The translations under genes and the position numbers were made by a program. This document shows, piece by piece, positions 24,285 through 37,277 of a DNA stretch of 64,000 nucleotides; within the stretch, counting starts at the first letter, position 1, and every line of letters starts with the position of its first letter. Origin of the DNA: Enoplolaimus lenunculus (taxonomy: Eukaryota > Nematoda > Enoplea > Enoplida > Thoracostomopsidae); contig JASANG010002608.1 in assembly GCA_030248215.1 (NCBI GenBank), positions 186,001-250,000 on the forward strand, in the 5' to 3' direction. Below the pieces are notes generated by a model. That model was not told the origin of the DNA. It made no database searches and saw nothing but the letters and a program-made list of their open reading frames with translations.

Positions 24285-24568
24285 CAGGCACGTAGCCAGC
24301 TCACCTTGCTAAGGGTGCTAAACATTTTTCAGGAGAAGCATACAAGGGTTTTCGACGACTTACCTACAAGCAACGTTGAAAATGTTCTATCGGCACTAAA
24401 GGATTGTCATCCGGGGCGTCCACAGAAAATTATATTTGGGGGGGCACCGAATAATTTTGGGGCGACTACAATTGCAATTCAAGATTGTTCGCTTTTAGAA
24501 AGATTGTTTTGGGTGGGACACCAGTAAAATTTGGAAGGCACGCCCCCAGTGCCCACCGTAGAGACGCC
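24285..24568. mobile_element. MITE (GGGCCCGTAGCCA family), longer variant
   Basis: The left end 'CAGGCACGTAGCCAGCTCAC' matches the family. The flanks CTTGAATT and CTTGAATA agree at seven of eight bases. The inner part differs from the short copies and the right end is degenerate. Confidence 0.55.
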
Positions 24569-24900
24569 CTTGAATACCTTCCGAGGTTCCCGATTTTTAA
24601 AGCAATCGCAAAGTCTCCAATTCTTACAAGCTCAAGCCCCAAGGCAGAAAAATACGCTTAAATTTCCAAAAGCCCCAAAAATATCTCAGATCACGTAACA
24701 CGCTTGAATCCAGGAATAAACCATAGAATCTGACAATCACGGCTCCAACAGAAGGTGTTCTCTAGAATGCCGACCGTAGTCATTTGTTAGACAATGTCTC
24801 GATTCTGCTGAACCAGATATGACGCAGCTTTTCTTACCGTTCAAGGAAAATTATTTACACATGGTGGAAACTTAAGTTGATATCTTAACATGTGAAAACA

Positions 24901-25067
24901 GACCAATGTTTAGAACAGGTACGTGTAAAAGTAGTATAAACATATTTCTAAGCCTAAGCGCAAGAATCAGCCTATACCTCAGCGTAAGCTTAAGCAAAAA
25001 AATGAGTCTAAAGCTTACTCTATTGCAGTCTCACAAAAACGTTCCGCCCATGATTTTTACATGAGTT
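24901..25067. mobile_element. hAT-like MITE with internal telomere-like repeats, diverged copy
   Basis: The ends (GACCAATGTTTAGAACAGG and CGCCCATGATTTTTACATGA) match the family in inverted orientation. The flanks TGAAAACA and TGAAAATT agree at six of eight bases. The body has degenerate CCTAAG units. The exact right border is uncertain by a few bases. Confidence 0.65.
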
Positions 25068-25449
25068 TGAAAATTGAATGATCCCAAATGGTCATGGTAT
25101 GGTTTCATAAGGCGGCCTGTCATACGAAAACTGGGTTACAACTGTTCTTTGTTTAAAAACAGCATGTTTGAGAAAGTATATAAATTTGACAGGCTAGACC
25201 TTGTGTCGTGTGCGCAGTACAATTATTGCCGAAAACATCGCACGAACGGCGTTAAAAACTACAGCGCAGTTAAAATGTGAACTTGATACAGTATTAATAA
25301 TTGAGAAATCACTATTTATTATAAACACCGTAATGTATAACATAACTTTTGCATTTGAAAGTGCACTTCCGTACAAAGTATTAACAGAACCTAACGGAAT
25401 GTATTACACCAAGTGAAAACTATTGCAATAAAACAAAAAAATATGAAGA

Positions 25450-25720
25450 CCCGTTCGCACGAGCAAGTTTTTGTGGCGAGAACTCGCAGCTGCAACTTGC
25501 ACCAAATACTTACAGCTGCAAGTATTTTCAAAAGAATATTCCGATTGACCAATCAAACTGCAGGTACAAGAAATTCAATCGAGTTGCAACTGCGTTCACA
25601 GGTGCGAATTAAATTCAACAGCGCAGCTGAAAGAACTTCAAAGCTGTTTTGTGACCAAACTTGCAGGTACATGTTACATGTGCAAGTTTTTGCTGCAAAA
25701 ACTTGCACATGTGAACAGGG
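25450..25720. mobile_element. MITE with CCTGTTCACATGTGCAAGTT-type ends, copy 1
   Basis: The left end 'CCCGTTCGCACGAGCAAGTT' and the right end 'ACTTGCACATGTGAACAGGG' are inverted copies. The body is full of further GCAAGTTT/GCAGCTGCAA sub-repeats. It is the same family as 44242-44434. Confidence 0.65.
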
Positions 25721-26936
25721 CTACAGAAATAACTTTTAACCATAATTATTGATACACAACCCTTTTTTGTACTTCGGTTTAGAATATAACTTTTCAGCCC
25801 CGATGTATACGCGAAATTGTACGAGCTTGATACAAATGGACTTGAAATAATTATACATTCATCGTTGTATCAGCGAGGGCTATACTGCTGAATGCAGTTT
25901 GGACCGTAAAAGCCTGCAGATAATTAAATAGAAGGTTAATAAACAATCTAAAAACGTTCCAAGTTAAAAATTCTCACCGACTATTTTATGATACATTACA
26001 CAATTTAGCGAATTGTATCTATTATAAATTAAAACATAGACCATAATTTTTTTGTGCTCGCAATCTTAAAATTAACATTTTAAAATTTTAGACGAAATTT
26101 GTTGCAATCATCAGCGACTGAAAAAACTGTTTTGTCTATACAAAAGTCTGCAAAAATGCGTAAAATTCCACTTAAAACTGTCGAAACAATTTTCGTGTTG
26201 TGCGGCATCAATTGCAACCGCCATTTTACCACAGATTTTGCCGGCGTCTTATTGATCAACTCCAAAATGTTAAAACCAAGACACTGTTTCCAAACGATTG
26301 AAAAGAAAAATACTTCTATTTCATTCCTGAAAACATAACAATCAATTGATGATATTTTGAACATTGCAGCAATTCATATGTTCAGCTTTTCATAATGACT
26401 CTTTTCACAAAAGAACAACAGATTTAAAAACAAGTTTGCTTCTCACATGTTACTCGCGTTTCACCAACGCCTATATTTAATCGAAAATTAACGCAAACGA
26501 ACAATAGCTATTCAGAAATGCAGCTATGAATCGAACAAGCTAGAGATGCTTGTTCAAACGCTGTTGCATAATAGTACTTCTAACCTAACATTAACGACGT
26601 CAAAAAATCGCTCGGTTGATGGAATGCGTTACAACCTGTGAAACGAAAATCACAGCTAAATTGTTTTACTTAATCGTAGACCACGTAGACGAATCGAATG
26701 TTTTCACAGAACTTTGTTCGCAGATGAGTATGTCATTACACTAGCGTTTGTTGATGATGATATTATGTAAAATAATATTAACGTGCCGGATACGTGAGTA
26801 ACGGTACAGAGACCGAATATCGAATAGTGTTGTAGAAAGAAACACATTCAAAAGCAAAAACTGAAAAAAATCGCTTAAACTCAGTACTAAAGCTAAAATA
26901 TGATTATGTTGTAGTATCAGTTTTCACCAAAGTAAA

Positions 26937-27106
26937 CATCTGGTGTGGAACGTTTTTCTGCGGGACTGCAACAGAGTAGGGCTCAAACTTTGGAGTAATT
27001 TTATTGGGTAGACTTGGGCTTAGGTATAAGCTCATTCATGCGCTTAGGCTTTAGGCTTAGAAATGTGATTATACTTTTGTTACGGCCCTGTTCTATACAT
27101 TGGTCC
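26937..27106. mobile_element. MITE of the telomere-like repeat family, reverse orientation
   Basis: The right end 'GGCCCTGTTCTATACATTGG' matches the family terminal repeat. The body has TTAGGC-type hexamers, so it lies opposite to the copy at 9905. The left end is degenerate. Further diverged pieces with the same hexamers occur near 28000-28115, 28270-28385, 33570-33736 and 34215-34330. Confidence 0.6.
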
Positions 27107-30100
27107 CAGTTTTTAACGTTAATGTGGTAAAGCATAAGAAATTTGTCGTATTATTTGTCACCAAAACCATATAAGTGAGTAGAAGCGAATCCATTTAAAT
27201 TACTGTTAGAATGCTCGCCGATACATAGCGCTGAGAAAATCTCAGTAGCGAAGTGACCGAGAAACCAAGCGCAATTTTGACGTAAATCGTTATACAAAAG
27301 TTTAGTTTTGATCCCTGTTTTTAGGGGCCTTCGCCCTGGGTGGGACACCACTGAACCCTGCAGTGTAATTGGGTCCTTTGTTGTGATTAAATTGTAATTC
27401 GTTCATAACACATTTTAAATTTAAGTTCAAAATTTCGATATTTTAAAAATTCAACCGAAACAAACTTTACACACAGGACGCTAAACTTTGATGCTATTTA
27501 AAACAATACACACCTCCGCATCAGAGCCGTTCCTAAAGATTAACCTTTCTCGATGCCTACGTAAATCTTTTCGTCAATTATTTCAACTCCTTTCCGTCTT
27601 TACTGAATTCTTTTGAGCGAGATTTGAAGCATCAAACTCAAGCTGTTGTACATTTGTTTTCGTTCATTTTTCAAGTGGGGGTACTTTATTTATAGAGACC
27701 AAACACATTGACTTGTTTAAGTTTATACGTCAGGGGGAAGTAAAAATAACGATGCTACTTGGGAAGTTAACTGATTTAGGGAAACAAGTTGTTCAGACGT
27801 TTTGAAATTGACGAGTATACCGTTACTTGTGGTTAGGAGCATAGGAGAATAGTATACTGAACGAACAAATTTTAGTATCCCGTGGCAGGGACTTCTTTAA
27901 AAAATTAATAAACTCCCAAAAAGTCAGAAATACGACCCATGTAACTTTGAGAGGTCAACCATAATTTCCCAGAACTATAACAGAGTAAAGCTTGAGCTTC
28001 AAACTAATATTTTTCCTTTGGCTTAGGCTTGGCTTCGGCTGAGAGTTATGGGCGTATTTTTACGCTGAGGTAAAGGCTTTAGGCATAGGAATATGCTTAT
28101 ACTACTGTTACGCCTTTCAAAGTAACATTGGCTCATTGTTAAGTGTGCTCAATTGCGACTCGCTAAGTCGCTCACTATCAAAACGAAAAGTTAAACATTT
28201 TCAAAAACTTGCTGCGTCATGCGAAATATAATGTTTGCTTGGTTGATTGCAGTGAATTCTTTCTTCTGCGTTTAATACAAAAACACTCTTGGCTCTGTTA
28301 CAGTTTGCTTCTACAGGCTTAGGCTCAAGCTCAGGCTTAGTAAAAAGATTCAATAAGCCTTAGCGTTTGCCTAAGTACACCTGGTCCTAATTGTTATTCA
28401 AAGAAGTGTACCTCAGCATTAGTTATACACCAGTTTCCCGTTGCTTTCATGCTCATTTTATGCACGCATATTTGCATTTTACAACAAAACAATTGCTCAG
28501 CATGAATACTGATAATAATTTTTAAAGCATGACATATACATCAGGTCCTTATGATGCATTAATAATGATTTATCGATATTAATAACAATAGAAATAACAT
28601 TTTTTAAAAAAGTTTAGTCAAGCAAAATATTTCTGAAATTATAACAACAACTTTTGGACAAAATGTAAAATCTTGTGTATAGAGTATAGCTTTTTTGATT
28701 TAAATTTAGAGAAAAAATTCATAGTTTACGCGTAAAACGTCGCAGTTCAGCGTATGATGCCGCTATGGCTTTATGCAGGTATCTGCCATCTAGCTCCGAT
28801 TTAACAATAGCCCATATGTCCATCAGGTAGAACCCTGGCATTGAATTTTGTTTTCATTTCAAGCGCGGGTGAAACATGCGTCGCGGGTAGATGTTTTAGC
28901 ATGGGTATACCCGCTAGTAAAAACATTCTTACTTGCGTGGGTAAAGCGCGGGTCGGGTAGAAAATTCTCACCCACATCCATGGTTGGAACGACCCGGATT
29001 CTAGGGTCGAAAATGTCATGTTTTTTGGAGCACAAAACAAAACATCAAACAAACGGTATTGTGGGCGCAAATCAGGTACTTGCCATACATGTCAATCTGT
29101 CCTGAGAAAATATAAACAAAAATATGAAGGTTCCCATGCAAAGCGTCCAACCGAATAGCAGTAAAACAATTTTAAACCAATGTCCAGATTTTGCGTGCGA
29201 CTGTTGTGTGTGCACTGAGTGGCGGATCTGGGCGTGACATCAGACATAAAATTGATAAACTTTAACAATTACAATTCCGAATGGATTGATTTTACCAACA
29301 AACTGCGAGCTGTCGCCACTAGCGAGTCCAGAGGGGGCGCGGGGGTACGCCCCTCTAGCAGAAATTCTTTGTGATAAAATAGTAATAAGGTCCCTCCCTA
29401 CCGTACAATTTTTCCCCTCAAAAAATGTCCCACCAAAAGCAAAGAGAATCAAACTTGATTTGAAAAATGTCCTCATGTTAACGATGTGTATAAAAGCTAT
29501 TTGCACGGCCAATAAAAATATTAAACACCATTAACGCATAGGCTCGGCATAGGGACGTGATGCAATTTATTTCGGCTGCTGGCGGCCCGGCCCGCTTAGG
29601 CTCGCGGCCTTAATACTGCCGACATCCCCTTTTACGTGTACATAAGTATTCGTAGTTTTGACGTGGGAACCCTTTGCGCTTGTGTTCAGTGTGTTTAATA
29701 AATACGATCTCTGAATCCCGCGAATTTTTCTGCATCCACTCCTGCGAACTAAAGCTACTTCAACCTCAAGATATAAATAGGTAACTTTTTGAACTTTGAT
29801 AAACTGTCTCCGGCAATTACGATAAGGCTTATGAAAAAGTGTACCTATTTCTTAGCCTCCTTTGCTTAAGTCCTTGCCAAAAACATTAACGTTAATAAAT
29901 GTGGCGAAATTTTACAATAGATGAGCTTTGCGTAAAACCACTCAAAAATGTCCCACTTTTTACACAAATACTCACACCGCACCAGATCGTACTGGCAACA
30001 TACTATACAAATACAAATGACCATCATCAAATTGTATCATTAAATTGCAGTTAGCGTAAACTCTGCAAAATGAGTCGTTTTTACTGCAATTTCACACCAG

Positions 30101-30616
30101 ACGCAACAAAAAATTAGTGTATCTATATTTTATTTTATATATACATGTGCTCCATGGCGTCATTATTCAAGCATCTCGTGTATCACAGAAATAAAAATGT
30201 GCAAAATTTAACAGTTTGTCAAAATCGACGCATTCAAATCAATCAACCATGAGTTTCGTTGGCACAGACTTGCAGATTGAAGAGGGGAGGTGGTCAAAAG
30301 TTGCGACCATTTTAATTTTGTTTTTCAAAATGTGGAATTTCGCTTAGTTAAACGCTTGACTTTTGTAAAATACAAGGAAGCCGTCGTAGTAAATTTTGTA
30401 GCTAAAGCTTTTGGTATACCCGTCAAAAATATCTAATTTGCTAGAGCAATGTCACTTGTGTTAATCACTTGCAGCCTCCAATGGCGTTCAAAATTGAAAA
30501 TGTCATATTCTGTTTTTTTATTTTTTCAATTTAGTTGAAGTTCGCTTTGAAAATGCATGTATCTCAGCTTCGCCACCGTAGGAATAATTGCTACTTTAAT
30601 TATTTAACTTTCGCAG

Positions 30617-30737
30617 GCAACAATACCGTGGTTACCACCTTAACCCCATGTGGGTCCCGGCCGGGAACAAACACAGAAAATGATTCTTCCGCTGAAAAAC
30701 CTTGTGTGCTGGCTCAGGCAAAGGTTCACGTTGTGTC
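30617..30737 (+). CDS. Possible isolated coding exon, unknown gene
   Basis: A good acceptor (TTAACTTTCGCAG) and a consensus donor (GTAAGTACG) bound 121 nt that are open in one frame and encode 'NNTVVTTLTPCGSRP' through 'CVLAQAKVHVV'. The exon would start and end within codons. No partner exons were found on this strand, so it is either part of an unrecognised gene or a chance arrangement. Confidence 0.3.
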
Positions 30738-30824
30738 GTAAGTACGCTTCCAAATGTTGGGCTCCTGAACAAAGTCGTTGGTCTTGAGGTCTTCGCTTTT
30801 TACGAATTGTTAACTTAAAATTTA

Positions 30825-31603
30825 AAGTTATCATGACCCATGGTACGATAAAGGCCTTCCCATTTTCCTGGGACAACAATATAACAGGAGTGCCAACATA
30901 TACACTTCTGTTTACATATGCAAAGCCAAATATATATAACATATATAATATGAATATGTAATATATAATAAAAAAGTATATATTTGGTACAGAGAATGTG
31001 GTGTAGTAGGGGCAGTGTTTCAGTTTCTCGATGGTAGGGGCTGCAGCACCACCTAACTCCCACATATATACTGAGAATGTGGTGCAGCAGGGACAGTGTT
31101 TACTTTTACTTTTCTCGGGGGGGGGGTTGCAGCACCCCCTGACCGCCAGTAAAAGGAACGCTGAAGCTGAGCAGGATAATGATTCCAATAATGAATTGCT
31201 TAGTGTGATGGCGTGGGGGGCGACAGCCATCCATCCTGCTTAGAGACACCTGAACTTGGTCGGGGTCAGGGGGGCGGCAGCCCTCCTGAGAATCCAATTA
31301 AAGGAAATTTTTCTATGTGGAGGATTTTTTGTTGTGGGCTCAGCTGTCCCTCTGTTCCAACTGTCCCGCTGCCCAGCCGTCCGCTGTCCATCTCTCCTGC
31401 TGTCCAACTGACCCTCTGTCCAACTGCCCCGTTGTCCAACTGTCTTGCTGTCCAACTGTCCCGCTGTCCAACTGTCCTGCTGTCCAACTGTTCCGCTGTT
31501 CAACTGTCCCGCTGTCCAATTATATTTGTCGTGCGTACTCCTGGTACATTGCTGTCCCAGGAAAATGGGACGGCTTTTATGGTAACATTGGTCGTTATCA
31601 TAA
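30825..31603. mobile_element. Foldback element with ~70-bp inverted ends and internal minisatellite
   Basis: The left arm (30827-30895) and the right arm (31530-31602) are inverted copies sharing 'CCCATTTTCCTGGGACA' and 'CAGGAGT'. Inside are two direct copies of a 'GAATGTGGTG...CAGTGTTT...GCAGCACC' block (~31000-31140) and a CTGTCCAAC minisatellite. Frames are open on both strands but are low-complexity by-products. Confidence 0.7.
31347..31520. repeat. Minisatellite based on CTGTCCCGCTGTCCAA
   Basis: About ten units of 16-17 bp of the CTGTCC(C/T)GCTGTCCAA type. It is GC-rich and strand-asymmetric (C/T on the plus strand), unlike the surrounding AT-rich DNA. Confidence 0.9.
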
Positions 31604-34362
31604 TCAGTATAAGTACCAGGGTGCAAACGGATGTAAAATTACAGGAGCCGGAGGTCAAAGAAGCTTGCCGGAGCCATAGGTGAGGCGAAATTAGGTATTA
31701 AAAATGATGGTTAGTAAATTTTAGCCAATATCTGCAATAAGTTGAACAGATAAATTTTTCAAAATTATGCATAATTTTACTACCGAAATTGCCAGAACAT
31801 CCGGCAAAAATTCTACCGGAGCCGGAAGCAGAGCTCTGGTTGTATCCTGATAAGTACGCTTGGTCGTTCTCGAAACATAAAATTATTCAATGACTGTAAC
31901 AACAAACGTTTTTAACTGATGTTGTGAAATCTGCCGCCAAATACAAACTAACTTTTGTAAATTTTGTATTAACGAGACATTCCTTTGGTTAATAGCGCAC
32001 AGACCATAAAAATGTTATCGTCTATTTCGCTCAATTTTATAATGGTAACACAAATGAACATTTTATACCAACACGTTTCTATAAAATGTTCGTTTTCATC
32101 ACTATCGCGTTTAAGTATACATTCCGTGTCTGAGTTTTTCATTTTGAAACCGAACCAAGGCAATTGATTGTGTTTTTCAGCAGGGTGCAACCGGAGGGGG
32201 AAAATACCGTTACCGGACAGGTCAACAAATATTGCGAATAATTAATTTGCTAAGTTTTGTAAGGTGTTGTAGCTGTTAAACCTTTCGGTTTTAAACTTAT
32301 TTTTTTACGAAATTTCGGCACTTTTTACTAGGCATTGGAGCAAAAAATGAAAAAACTATCTGAGTAGGAAAAATTGAAAGGTAGTAGGACCTTACCATTT
32401 TATTACTAAAATGTGTCTGACGACGAGGTGTACGCCCAATCCTCGATCTCCCTAGATCCGCTAGTGGCCAGATCCCACAATTTTATTGAAATGACCGAAA
32501 AAGATAGAAGTTGTCGTGATGAACGAGTAACATATATTTTGAGAAATTTAAAGACATGTCTAGTCTTGACGCTACTATATTCCCCTAAACACAACTGAAA
32601 TGTGGTGCGAAACTTTTCAAAACTTTCCGGTATCTATATAAAAAAGAACGTTCTGCAACACAATCTCTGAGTTTGTAGTAAAGGGTACTTTTGTTTATAT
32701 TCGGGGGAGCCCCAGCCTACCAGAACCCTCTCGCTTCGCTGGAATCTGTCCCGAAAGCTGCGGCACTTTCGTTAGCAAACTTTTCCGTATTTTTGAAAGC
32801 GTTCTACTTTCCAGAGTAGGTACCTAGAGTTAAGGTCTCGTTTTATCTCATTGAAATCCATCAAGCAATCAGATACTCTTTGCCTTTTTGTAGTTTTGAA
32901 ACGATATGTAAAAGAACGCATTGCAGCAAACATTCTTAACTAGAACCCACTAGTACAGCTAAATCCATTTGAAATTTCCACCGTAAACCAAAATCTTGCC
33001 ATAAATTATTCCAATGTTTACTTTACGTTTGTTCTTTTGCTGGTCACATATTACACGCAACAAACATTGAAACACAACAGTTTAATTAAACCTAAAATTA
33101 CGACAACATGACAAATACTTTAAACGAATATAAAATTATTACAGAAATACAGATCACGATATTCTAAGACGATTTGGAATGAAAGGCTGATGCGACCGAC
33201 ATATGTCATAGTAAACCGTCTATTCTAAGTAGCTAAATATACAAAAAATTTCTTTAGATTTCTTCAATTCACAAATATAAATGAAAAATAGAATTTTAAT
33301 ATACAACAAAGTTCTGCTTGAGTGTGGTTCAAGCAACGTGTGGTTATATTGAAGAATTTAAACAAGTTAAAAACACTAACAACATAAACCAAAATCTACT
33401 TTGACTTGCATACGAAATAATGATATACCGAATTCTGCCGAAAAAATATGTACATACATTTGCGCCCTGGTGTAGAAAAATACAAAAAATAAGCATAGCC
33501 AACGAAAACATTATTTGGTTTCAGTATTTTGTACCATTTCGACATAGTTCACTAGGCACATGATAATTATAGGGCCTGGCCATTCAGCCTAAGCGAGTAT
33601 AAAACGAAGTTTAAACCCAAGCCTAAGCACAAGCATGAAATACAAGCATAATCCTAGGCTTAAGCCCAAGTGCTAAAGTCTTTAAGTACTCTAGTCTCCC
33701 TCTCTTCCAATCAACAGGCCCCTTAATTAACATGGGCCGCTAACTATATATATACTGGAACACGATGGAGGAATTATACTTTGGTTTTTTAAATCTATCT
33801 ATGATTTATACGAATCACAAGAAGTAGCAGTTCAATACTTGACGTTTCCGAGACCACAGAGAAACTCTTCAACTCGCATAAATTTTCATGATATCACAGC
33901 TTAAACTTATGGTTTTCAATAATTTAATACTAAAGGTATTATAGACTAACGTTAGCCAGCCTATGTTCAAACATAACTAATTCGTTAAACGGTGCTGAGT
34001 GAATGGTGACAGGCTTTCAGACAATTATATGCGTGTGAGTACACTTCGTATAGTAACAAAATTAAAAAGCGAGAGTTCGGGGAACGATAATATTCTTACC
34101 CCATCTCATTTACGTAACAAAATTCAATATAGCATATTTAGCTAAATTAAATCCACCAAAAACAAATTAAGTCTTTCATACGCTATACGGTATCACGTCT
34201 ATTCGTCGCCCATCATTATGCTTAGGCTTAGGATAAGGCTAGCGATTACGTCTTAGGATTATGCTTACATTTATTGATAGGCTTTAGCGCACTGCTGGGC
34301 GACATGTTGTCGGCCGACGAATTGTAGATTCACGCAACACGTGGCAAAACAAATTGTATCAC

Positions 34363-34368
34363 TTTATT
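34363..34368 (-). terminator. Poly(A) signal of methylmalonyl-CoA epimerase
   Basis: AATAAA on the minus strand, about 85 bases after the stop codon at 34451. Confidence 0.6.
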
Positions 34369-34450
34369 CCTGATAAATTACAATTAGTTTTGTCTGAAAC
34401 TATCATCATTCAAACTCAAACTAAACAGCTATATATAATGGTGGCAAAAA

Positions 34451-37277
34451 TTATGCTTCCTCAAGTTCTATCAAAACGCCATTACAATCCTTAGGATGCA
34501 GGAATACGACCGGTTTGCCATGCGCACCAATTGATGGTTTCTCTGACAAACAGCGAACACCTTTTTCTTTGATTTGCTTCATCGCGGTCTCTATATTTTC
34601 AACCTGAATATATACGAGATACAGTCTATGAGCGAGCGGACACAGACCCGCAGTTACTAGGATACCTCAGTATCAGCATGATATGGGATCGAAAACAATT
34701 TTTTAAGAGGGGCACGCAGACGATTTCACAAAACTTACAAGCTCAGCTGAACTTGTTGTAGAAATCGAAGTTTTCTAATGACGGCGCAGCCCCTCGGTCC
34801 GTTCATGAATATAAGTTTTTGAGCGCACGTCAACAGTGCGGTATACGTGCAATTGTTCCACTATACAAAGTTACAAATTTTTTAATCAAAATCTTCATGA
34901 AAACGCTTTGACTTCAGTGCCATTAAATTGAAATATTACTAAACTGAGGTTTTCCAAGATTCGTCAAAACAACAATTGCTTTTGCTCTGTATATATTTTG
35001 CAGCCCTGGATAATGAAATATTTAGGAATGTGCCAATACCAAAATTTTTGCCGATGCCGTTAGCGATGCCGATTTATATTTTGAAATTTTGCTGATGCCG
35101 AACCGATGCCGATCACAACTTTAGTACACCATGCTTAATAAACAGATAGGATTCTACATTATATCATTATATGAAGACTTAACCCTAACCATCATAAACG
35201 ATTATAATTTTAGATGAACGGTTCGTTTCAATTAATTTTCTCAAACAAACGCAAGAAAGATACCAGTTTGCCTGACCGGATACATTGATATGCGCCCAGA
35301 AATGAAATTAATAGCATTCAAACTGACTGTTAGGTGCGAAAAGTATCGGCAGAGTCGGCAACTTTTTGCAGTGCCGACGCCGATACTCACGAAAACTGCC
35401 GATGCCGATACTACGAAAACTGCCGATTATTACCGATGCCGATGCCGATTAATCGGCACATCCCTAGAAATATTGACATAATTTTTCCTCCAGTTTTCAA
35501 ACCTTACCTCGATGCAAATGTGATGTATTCCGCCGGATTTGTTCTTATCAAGAAAGCCTTTGATTGGACTTTTATCGCCATAGGGATGCAGTAACTATAA
35601 TAATTTATGAAGACGCGTAAATGCAATATATAATAATATATGTATAAAAATATATAAACACATATGCATATATACCAGTTATGTACAACGCTGTAGTTCT
35701 GAGCCAAGGAGAGAAAGAAAAGTTTAAAACTAATTTAAAATGGTACGATGGTCCCTGAGCCGAATCGCTCAGGCTATTTAAAATAAATATACTATCCGAC
35801 CCCTGAATGCACCCATCTATCAACAGCTAATCGCAAACACTTCAGATTAGCGTCAGTTTATTTTACAATCCTAAGTTCTTTGCGTACGCACGACAACATT
35901 ACTTCAATTTTTGCGTTTCCGAGATCGACGAATACTGTACTGACGCCATGTTCAGGTTGTGGCTGAAAAACGTAAATTTAACTGCGAAGCATTATATGCA
36001 TTTTAGATTTTCAACTGCTGCAGCAATCACCAGCAATAGATCCAGATATTTTTGACGAGGGGTGGCAAAAGTAAAGAAACTCAATTTTTCCTGAATGCAA
36101 TATATTTACCAATTTTCTGAGAAAAAATTGTGAGGTAGGCACCTTACAACTTTACCACAGAAAATTTTCTGACGGTGGCCCTTCGCTCCCTCCCGCCCCC
36201 TCTGGATCCGCTAGTTAGAATCACGGTTGGATCACAAAAGAAAGGGCTAGATCTAACCCTACAAAATACCAGTTTTAAGCATACAACCTTAAAAAATTAA
36301 AACATCACATCAATGAGTACCAGAAGAACCGAATAAATAGTCAAATAACATTGCTACATAAATTACCATATTGCTTTAAATTCAGTTTGCAGAACTTACT
36401 ACAGACTCGCTAACGTTATTCGAGTTCATGGTTTCGCGATAAAACGCTGCTGATTTTTCCATATTTGGTGTTGCAATTGCGACATGATTCAGTTTCCCAA
36501 GCTTCCATACATCGGCCAACGCACGCTAAAACGTCGAAAATACTTCTTTCAAAGTAAAATTTCAACTTAAGAAACACACTCTGCGTTTCCTTAAGCTTAG
36601 TATTTTTTCATGTTAAAGCACAAATTATGAAACGTGTATAAACTGTATGTAATTCTTTTTCTATTTAATCATATAGTGTATGCAAAAATTTGTATATTTG
36701 GTCAAAAAATACCAGCAGAACCCGCAGCAAAGCTGAAAAAACGTTAAATGTCATACAATAACTAACTTAAGAACTTTTCTAAGCTATTCGTAGTTCTACA
36801 CACGACCGAACTTGAGTCTAAAGCTGAGTTTACCTTACCTGTACTGATGAAAAACTCAACAGTCGTTGATGCTAAAAGTCAAAGTGTAAAATTATTAAAA
36901 ACTATTCAAACTAATCTCCAAACTAAACAAACATAAGTTTGATGCCTGAATAGCAACGGTTAAGCTCAGAAATATAAACGCAATTACAACAATAATTCGA
37001 TTCGCGGAACTGTTGCGATCAAATTCTTCTGTTAATAAAAACAACAAAACATTGTATGATTGCTAAAACTGCAATAAAATATGCTAATCCACGAAGTTGC
37101 CGTTTCTGAGAGACACAGAAATTCACTTCGACATTAAATTAGCATACACCGAACAAACATGAAATATCAGATATATACGTATTCACATTCAAGAAACATA
37201 CAACAAAACTACTGTTACGGGCTTACTTTTAAGCAGCGCCCATATGGCAGGATCGTGTTGCGTAACAGACCAAGCAT
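34451..37277 (-). CDS. mce-1 (MCEE): Methylmalonyl-CoA epimerase, complete, five exons
   Basis: Exons in order: 37277-37227, 36525-36400, 35962-35903, 35594-35508, 34603-34451, all in phase 0 with GT/AG borders, giving 158 aa, the usual length for the animal enzyme. It interconverts (2R)- and (2S)-methylmalonyl-CoA on the mitochondrial propionate route to succinyl-CoA. The first exon encodes 'MLGLLRNTILPYGRCLK', basic and lacking acidic residues, a likely mitochondrial leader. The glyoxalase/VOC fold is clear: 'LGKLNHVAIATPNMEKSAAF', 'EHGVSTVFVDLGNAKIE', 'GGIHHICIE', 'GAHGKPVVFLHPKDCNGV', 'LIELEEA'. Metal-ligand positions are conserved: His31, His104 and Glu154, with Glu in 'KIELL' at the fourth position. 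The last intron contains a hAT-like MITE. All hallmark motifs agree with the human and worm enzymes, so the assignment is firm. Confidence 0.95.
35023..35466. mobile_element. hAT-type MITE with perfect 8-bp duplication, GCCGAT-rich
   Basis: Flanked by GAAATATT on both sides (35015-35022 and 35467-35474). The inverted ends are TAGGAATGTGCC and GGCACATCCCTA. Both ends carry arrays of GCCGAT(A/G)-type hexamers. It is 444 bp, noncoding, in the last intron of the epimerase gene, 42 bases from an exon. Confidence 0.9.
36045..36218. repeat. GCGGATC foldback family, partial copy
   Basis: From 'GATCCAGATATTTTTGACGA' to 'CCTCTGGATCCGCTAG', with the 'CAGAAAATTTTCTGA' core seen at 12722-13018. It lies in an epimerase intron. 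Confidence 0.5.

Larger units (their letters stand above)
23983..34450. other. Gene-poor, repeat-rich interval between the PDZ gene and methylmalonyl-CoA epimerase
   Basis: About 10.5 kb with several MITEs (24285, 24901, 25450, 26937), a long foldback element at 30825-31603, and AT-rich unique sequence. Apart from one exon-like stretch at 30617-30737, I see no gene. The region downstream of the epimerase stop carries its poly(A) signal at 34363-34368. Confidence 0.6.

Noticed and set aside
30640-31230. 196-codon minus-strand frame and overlapping plus-strand frames to 31683
   Set aside because: They run through inverted arms and minisatellite of one foldback element, with no domain and low-complexity composition.
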